Below, piece after piece: positions 58,874 through 64,000 of a stretch of 64,000 nucleotides of DNA. The stretch's first letter is position 1. Every line of letters begins with the position of its first letter. The stretch is taken from positions 99,232,002-99,296,001 of the forward strand of contig OZ021723.1 of NCBI GenBank assembly GCA_963978545.1, read 5' to 3'. This DNA is from Linyphia triangularis. Taxonomy: Eukaryota > Arthropoda > Arachnida > Araneae > Linyphiidae. Below the pieces are notes generated by a model. It saw only the letters and a program-made list of their open reading frames with translations, was not told where the DNA came from and made no database searches. A program made the position numbers and the translations under genes.

Positions 58874-59387
58874 ATTTTACAATTAGCCGGTCGATGGTAT
58901 AATACGTAAGGACCACTGTTCTCGAAGAGACACTTTTTCAGTGATTGGTAACTATAATATTCTATGAACATATGAATCCCGAATAAGGATTGAGACGCTC
59001 TAAGTATAGATTACTCAATTAGTTGCTTAAATATATGCAAGGTGAAGGGTTATTCGACTGATTTTCAAGTTTATTTAGCGTCGAAATAGTTTCATCCATG
59101 TTTGGATTTAATTACTGTCATATAATGAATTAATTGGATGTTACTTACCTGATAAAACAGACATTTCCGAGAATAGGCTTACCGATCAGCATCTCCTAAA
59201 CAGAATATATATTCGTGTAAATTCAGCGACACTGGAGCTTAAATTGTGGTAATGTATTTCTGGACAAACATATTTGTTTTATTAGTTAAGATGTTAAATA
59301 ATGGTAAAAATAACTATTTTTTTTTTTTATTCCTTAATGAACTTCGCATTATATTAACTTCGATTGCGTGTGTCTGTCTGCGTGATT
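58874..59387. other. Non-coding DNA
   Basis: Nothing recognised. Confidence 0.4.
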
Positions 59388-60315
59388 TCTGTCACTTTCA
59401 CTAAAAGGTCGTTTTCACGGAATACTAATAAACTGTTACGAATTTATGTATTATTTGTAAATATGTCGTTGTATTAATTATGTAAATAGAAAAATTTATG
59501 TACATTTCGCATAAGGCAGTGCTAGAGTTCGTTTGTCTTCGCTTTCATGCAATGTGTCTCCTAATGCTCGAAAACGAGTTCTACAGGGATCATGCTGGAA
59601 AACGAGTTTTACAAGGGGCAGGCTGTTTAACATTATGGTTAATGGCAATCTCGCCAATTTGGCGAGATAGAGCCAAGTTGGCGACATTTTCGGTCCCCAT
59701 GTACCTGTATAGGGCTTTTCGACTACGATCTGGAAAGTACACCAAATATCTATCTCTGGAAGTTTCGCGAAGATTCGCCTTTCCTATATAAGGCCGGCCA
59801 AGAGAGCGCGGGAGTTAGTGGGAGTTATCTATACTTAAATGTCTCTCAACGAGCATTCAGAGAGCTGTATTGCGAAAGTAAACTGTATTGTATTGTCTTT
59901 TGCGGCGATTTTAGCAGTTGTGTATCAAGTGTTGTAACTGCTGGTTGTGCTCTATTGTTCTGTGCAGAGCTGTATTGAGTCTATTAGAACGGAAAGTTCT
60001 GGAGTTGTAAAACAATCGGCGAAGAGTTATTCGGAATAAATTTCTTCAAGTGTTAATCTGCTTTGGCTTCAAGTCTTTCGAACCCAGCCACGCAACAAAA
60101 CCAACTTGCCGTCATCCAATCGCGTTGAAATACCATTTAATCGATCATTGAAGAAACTCTTTCATGTTGCCAAAATTGTTTTAATTAATAAATTAAAATT
60201 GTTTCAATCAGAATAAATAAAGATATTTCGACAAGAGTGAATAAATTCGCATTCCTTTTTAATAAATAAATTTTGAAAAGTAGTTTACCGCATATTTTGG
60301 TGTCAGAGATTTTTT
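59388..60315 (+). repeat. Family R repeat, copy 3, split by an LTR
   Basis: The left part (TGTCACTTTCACTAAAAGG to AATACTAATAAAC) and the right part (CAACTTGCCGTCATCCAAT to AAATTTTGAAAAGTAG) join exactly as in copies 1 and 2 once the LTR and one AAAC are removed. Confidence 0.8.
59434..60097 (+). mobile_element. Solo LTR, copy 4, nested in family R
   Basis: TGTTACGAATTTATG to CCACGCAACA, 664 bp, perfect 4-bp duplication AAAC (59430-59433 and 60098-60101). TATATAAGG at about 59785 and AATAAA at 60035-60040. Contains CTCGCCAATTTGGCGAG. No internal region, so it arose by LTR-LTR recombination. Confidence 0.93.
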
Positions 60316-62638
60316 TTAATTTTTAAAATTAGATGCCAATACCAAGCATACGCTCGCAACAGAAACGGCGCTTTGTATATGAATATAAAAATTGGCAATG
60401 CATATAAAGCATTTATATAAAAAACTTTTTTTATGGATTATATTATTAAACTGTGCACATTAAAGTTGCATTTTATTTTGAAGTTATTCCTTCGCATTAT
60501 GAATCCTTCACCCATCTCGAAATTACCTTTATGATCATTTAACGTCAATAATATCGAGAATTTGGCGAGGGGATGACGCTGCCTTTTCTATGCATCCCTG
60601 TGTTTGGTGAGGGGGGGGGGGCGATCGAAAGATCGATCGACGTCCAATCAAAATAGAGGAAAGGAATGGTGGGGGGGGGGGGAGGTCAGTGATGTGTTAA
60701 ATGTGGGTTCGGAGGAGGGGGGGGGGAGGGATGAATCGACGTTTGATTGCTGCCGAAAGGTGTGTGTTTTGGGAAGGGTGCTTTTCTCGGGTTGGAATGG
60801 ATCAAAATATAATGGATTTGTGGATGTTTGTATTTCGGTCCTCTTCCGGCCATGGACAATATTCCTGAGTGAATTTATATTCGCTTTAGTTTTAACGGGT
60901 GAATTATTAAATCTGCAAAATACTCGACCTGGTATTATTATATTGTTATAATAAGTTATCGCTTAGCTTAAGGTTACTTTGTATTATCGGGGCGTTTCTA
61001 TTATTTGGAAAATGATGAGTTAATAACCATTTGAGAGTCGCTAAATGGAGAAGTAAGAGGGGGATGATCATATGGTGCAGATTTGAGGATTGTTGGGAGA
61101 GTTAACTTTGTAATGATAGGTAAAGTTTGTAACACTCGGAGGATACTTTAAGATCATGTAATAATTGGAGAAAAATAAAACTAGGGATGTTTCAAACACG
61201 ACCTGTTCATATATAGGTGTATGAACTTAAATATTTAATTTAATTATATATTTCGTTATTACTGAACTACGCACCAATTGTGAGCAGATTAAAAAACTAA
61301 ATAATTGGCATTGAATGCTGCAAAAACCCTTTTAGTTTTCATATTTTTATTGCTCTGTATCAAATGTTCTGAACCTTTAGAATTCTAAATGGTCGGAATC
61401 CTTTTTTAAAAACTCGATGGAATATATTTTTAAGGAATTTAATCCTCGCCTATGTATTCCTCTTTAAATGTACATCAACATTTATTCTTCTAAATTTATT
61501 GTGTTCTAATCATTACTTGCATTTATTTTCTTAGTATACATTTTCACACACAAAGGAAACTTTTTTTAACAAAATATAAATAATTTGAGCTTCGCCGCAT
61601 CAGAGCCTTGCATTAACGTAGAGACGAGGATCAAAAATCTTCGGCACAAACTGAAATGAATTAATCGCAGGCTAATTAGAGATGAAAGATTTGCAAAGCC
61701 AAAATAATTGGCCACCCCCCCCCCCCCCTCCCTTAAAAAAAATGATCTTTCGTTTCTTTTTTTATGAAGTTAATTTCGTCGTTAAAGTCGCAATTGTGTT
61801 GATTTAAAAGATCGTTAGAAACTTTGTAAACAATTTTTTTTTTTCTGTATTTGTATTTTTGCCAGATTCTTTTTATCTGTGTTTCAATCTCATTTTAAAC
61901 GCTTCGAAATTTCCCTTTTTCTTTCTTCATCAGTGCGGATTTGGGAAGAATAAGAATGTTTTAATTAGCTGTTTTCGAACATTAGTAAATTCATTTTACC
62001 ATTTGTTCAATCATTTTTTTTTTATTATTATTATTCATTCTAGTCTGCCTGTTGGGATGGTTTTTTTTTTGTTGCTCTTTTCGCTTGGTTGAAGTTTTCG
62101 AATTTAATTAGTGTCGCGGATTTTTCTTTTCGGCTCTTCCCCCCCCCCCCCCCCCTTCTCTGTTTGAATAAAAATGCTAATTGTTAATGTCGACCTTAAA
62201 AAAAATCATCCTTAAAGAATATTTCAAATCTTTTACTAATTTGATATTCACTGAAAGTCTTAATTCTGAACTCGCACACATTTTCTTTGCCAGTATGTAA
62301 AAAAAAAAATGCTTGTAAACAGTTTGTCGTGTTCCAACTTGGATGTTTTCTTTCCCAATAAAATTATTACTTTTATTTTAAAGATAACCAAATTAACCAT
62401 TTTTTTTTTTTTTTTTTTAATATTTTTTTGTATCTCCCTCTTTTAAATCTCATCTACCTTATAGATAAAAATTTTAAGTTTTCGAAACACTCTTATGGGA
62501 ATATTTGACACGTTGTCAAGTTATTTAAATATTCTTATTTTTGAGTATCAGTATAATAAAGGTGAGAATATTTGCAGTCAACAAGTAAAAGTCTATAACA
62601 TTGCAGTATAAGTTTTAAAATTTATAAATCCTCTATAT
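60316..62638. other. Non-coding DNA, 2.3 kb, rich in G/C runs
   Basis: G-rich runs at 60609-60730, C14 at 61715-61728 and C17 at 62139-62155. A frame of 115 codons at 60604-60951 is driven by Gly-rich G tracts and is not credible. Confidence 0.5.
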
Positions 62639-63312
62639 TGTTACGAATATTTGTAGATTTGTAAATATTTCGTAGTGTTAATTTTGTAAATAGTAAAATT
62701 TATGCACATTTCGCATAAGGCAATGCAATTGTTTGTTTCCCTGCAAGATGGGTATTGTGCTTGATAACGAGTTTTACAGAGGTAACTCTGGGAAGCGAGT
62801 TTTAAGGAGCATGGCATTTAACATTATGGTAATGGCAATCTCGCCAAGTTGGCTTCGGTTTTGGCGACTAATTTTTGTCGCCAAACTTGGCGACCATTTG
62901 GCGACATTTTTGGTCCCCATGTACATGTATAGGACTTTTCGACTACGATCTGGAAAGTTCTCCAAATATCTATCTCTAGAAATTTCACGTAAGTTCACCT
63001 CCCCTATAAAAGCTCAAGAGAGCGGTTGATGGAGTTAGTTGTTAGCTGAGTCCATTAGGTTGACTGGAATTACTGAGTCTCATTAAACATTCCGAGTAGT
63101 TCTAAAGCGAACTGTATTGCATTGTCTTTTGCGGCGATTTAGCAGTTGTGTTGTCAAGTTTTTAACTGCTGTTGTGTGCTCTATTGTTGTGAAAAGAGCT
63201 GTATTGTGTCTACTAGAACGAGAAGGTCTGGAGTTGCAAGAGAATCTGTGATAAATTTCTGCAAGTTTTGATCTATTTTGGCTTCAAATCTTTCGAACCC
63301 GTCCACGCAACA
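62639..63312 (+). mobile_element. Solo LTR, copy 5
   Basis: TGTTACGAATATTTG to CCACGCAACA, 674 bp, perfect 4-bp duplication ATAT (62635-62638 and 63313-63316). TATAAAA at 63005-63011; the polyadenylation signal is altered (GATAAA). The TTGGCGAC palindromes are intact. Its own duplication shows that it is not the partner LTR of copy 4. Confidence 0.93.
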
Positions 63313-63602
63313 ATATGTTGCACTATAAGGGCTTTATTGGCAAAGAATAGAAATGGATCTAGTATTTTTTTTTTTTTTTCTGTCTCTTTTTCTTCACTCT
63401 CTCATTTACTTACTCAACCGGCGATCTCAGTTACATTTGAAAGATCTTGGCTATTTTGAAAATACTAGGAGTATATTAGAGACTTTTTACATTTGCAATT
63501 AAATCGAGGAATATATATTTTTTATTCATTCGATGAAGAAATCCACTAGAATAAGAAAACACATTCTCCGTCAGTAATGTTAATGTTATTCCCTTACGTT
63601 TA
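63313..63602. other. Non-coding DNA
   Basis: Nothing recognised. Confidence 0.4.
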
Positions 63603-63745
63603 CAGGGTGGCTACAGAACCTGGAATTCAGGGAAATGTCAGGGAATTTCACTCTTCTGGAAAAATCATGGAAATGTCTGGGAATTTCGTAAAATTATTCT
63701 TTAATCAGGGAATTTTGATTCTCCTCCCCCCCCCCCCCCCTCACA
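63603..63745 (+). mobile_element. Family B MITE, copy 7, right side missing
   Basis: Left end CAGGGTGGCTACAGAACCTG and repeated TCAGGGAA motifs; similarity ends at a C15 run (63726-63740). The intact CAGGGTGG confirms the relation of B ends to A ends (CAGGGT). Confidence 0.75.
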
Positions 63746-64000
63746 TTCCCGGTGCAGATGCCAGTGAACAAAAAAAAATTATGTGTTTTTGTAAAAGCCT
63801 CTCAATATCTGGCTAGTTGGCCGATTTGGGAGTACTATGATTCCGACCTTTTTCTATTCTCAGCAACTAAGCCTAACTGCTAATCCACTCACACCTGCCT
63901 GTTAATGTACCTTTTTATATTTTCTTACCATCTGGGATTATTGTTATGCCTGAAACAATTATTTACGTAATATTTCTCACAGATTTTTTGGTTATTCTCT
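63746..64000. other. Non-coding DNA
   Basis: Nothing recognised to the window edge. Confidence 0.4.

Noticed and set aside
60604..60951. 115-codon open frame rich in Gly and Trp
   Set aside because: Its Gly-rich content comes from G homopolymers; there is no domain, no splice context and composition is low-complexity.
59434..63312. Full LTR retrotransposon bounded by copies 4 and 5
   Set aside because: Each LTR has its own 4-bp duplication (AAAC, ATAT) and the DNA between carries no retroelement coding sequence.

Overview
This is eukaryotic, repeat-rich and A+T-rich DNA (roughly one third G+C by eye, not computed). It holds no intact protein gene that I can recognise. An arthropod genome, plausibly a chelicerate or spider, fits best. 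The pointers are a tRNA-derived SINE with target-site duplications, many short non-autonomous DNA transposons, a pogo-like element with a CAGTARAACCCCGATTATCC end, a mariner-like transposase tail, and a non-LTR retrotransposon C-terminus with a Cys/His cluster of the kind common in arachnids. The organism is inference. Most open frames are short and overlap on several frames, as expected of intron or intergenic DNA.

The annotation is mainly a map of mobile elements sorted into families by comparing copies within the window. Family A (5 copies, 5-bp target duplications, CAGGGTTCCCAC ends). Family B (7 copies, CAGRGTGGCCAC ends, 5-bp duplications). Family C (4 copies, about 244 bp, almost wholly palindromic, TA duplication). 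Family D (4 copies, about 655 bp, long inverted ends, TA flanks). Family G (4 copies or fragments, about 570 bp, unclassified). Family R (3 copies, one split by an LTR). A solo-LTR family (5 copies, TGTTACG...CGCAACA, 4-bp duplications, TATA box and AATAAA). A tRNA-derived SINE (3 copies). Single or double copies of a pogo-like MITE, a hAT-like MITE with an 8-bp duplication, a TTAA-flanked MITE, a mariner-like deletion derivative and two foldback elements. There is also a 4 x 95 bp tandem array, a 3 x 135 bp tandem array, a degenerate 3-unit array near 42 kb, TA/CT microsatellites and many long G/C and T homopolymers.

Layout. 0-9 kb: foldback MITE, pogo-like MITE, D, C, D, A, A, 95-bp satellite. 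9-20 kb: quiet DNA with an A copy, a G+C-richer stretch at 12.3-13.5 kb, a hAT-like MITE, R, G, a solo LTR and a retrotransposon pseudogene. 20-25 kb: no identified repeat except microsatellite, and one candidate signal-peptide exon at 24.6 kb ending in a good splice donor. 25-41 kb: SINEs, B, C, LTR with a nested C, D with a tandem tail, mariner derivative, A, B. 41-54 kb: tandem element, R, G, LTR fragment, A, G interrupted by B, pogo. 54-64 kb: retrotransposon pseudogene, D, foldback element carrying a nested B, TTAA element, R carrying a nested LTR, another solo LTR and a B fragment.

There is no operon or pathway here. The relations between features are insertion histories: C into LTR, LTR into R, B into a foldback element, and probably B into G. 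The most notable global pattern is that all copies of A, B, D and the SINE lie in one orientation, while C, G and pogo do not. I found no convincing new biological system. The best candidates for follow-up are that orientation bias, the shared TTGGCGA palindromes across unrelated repeat families, and the signal-peptide exon.
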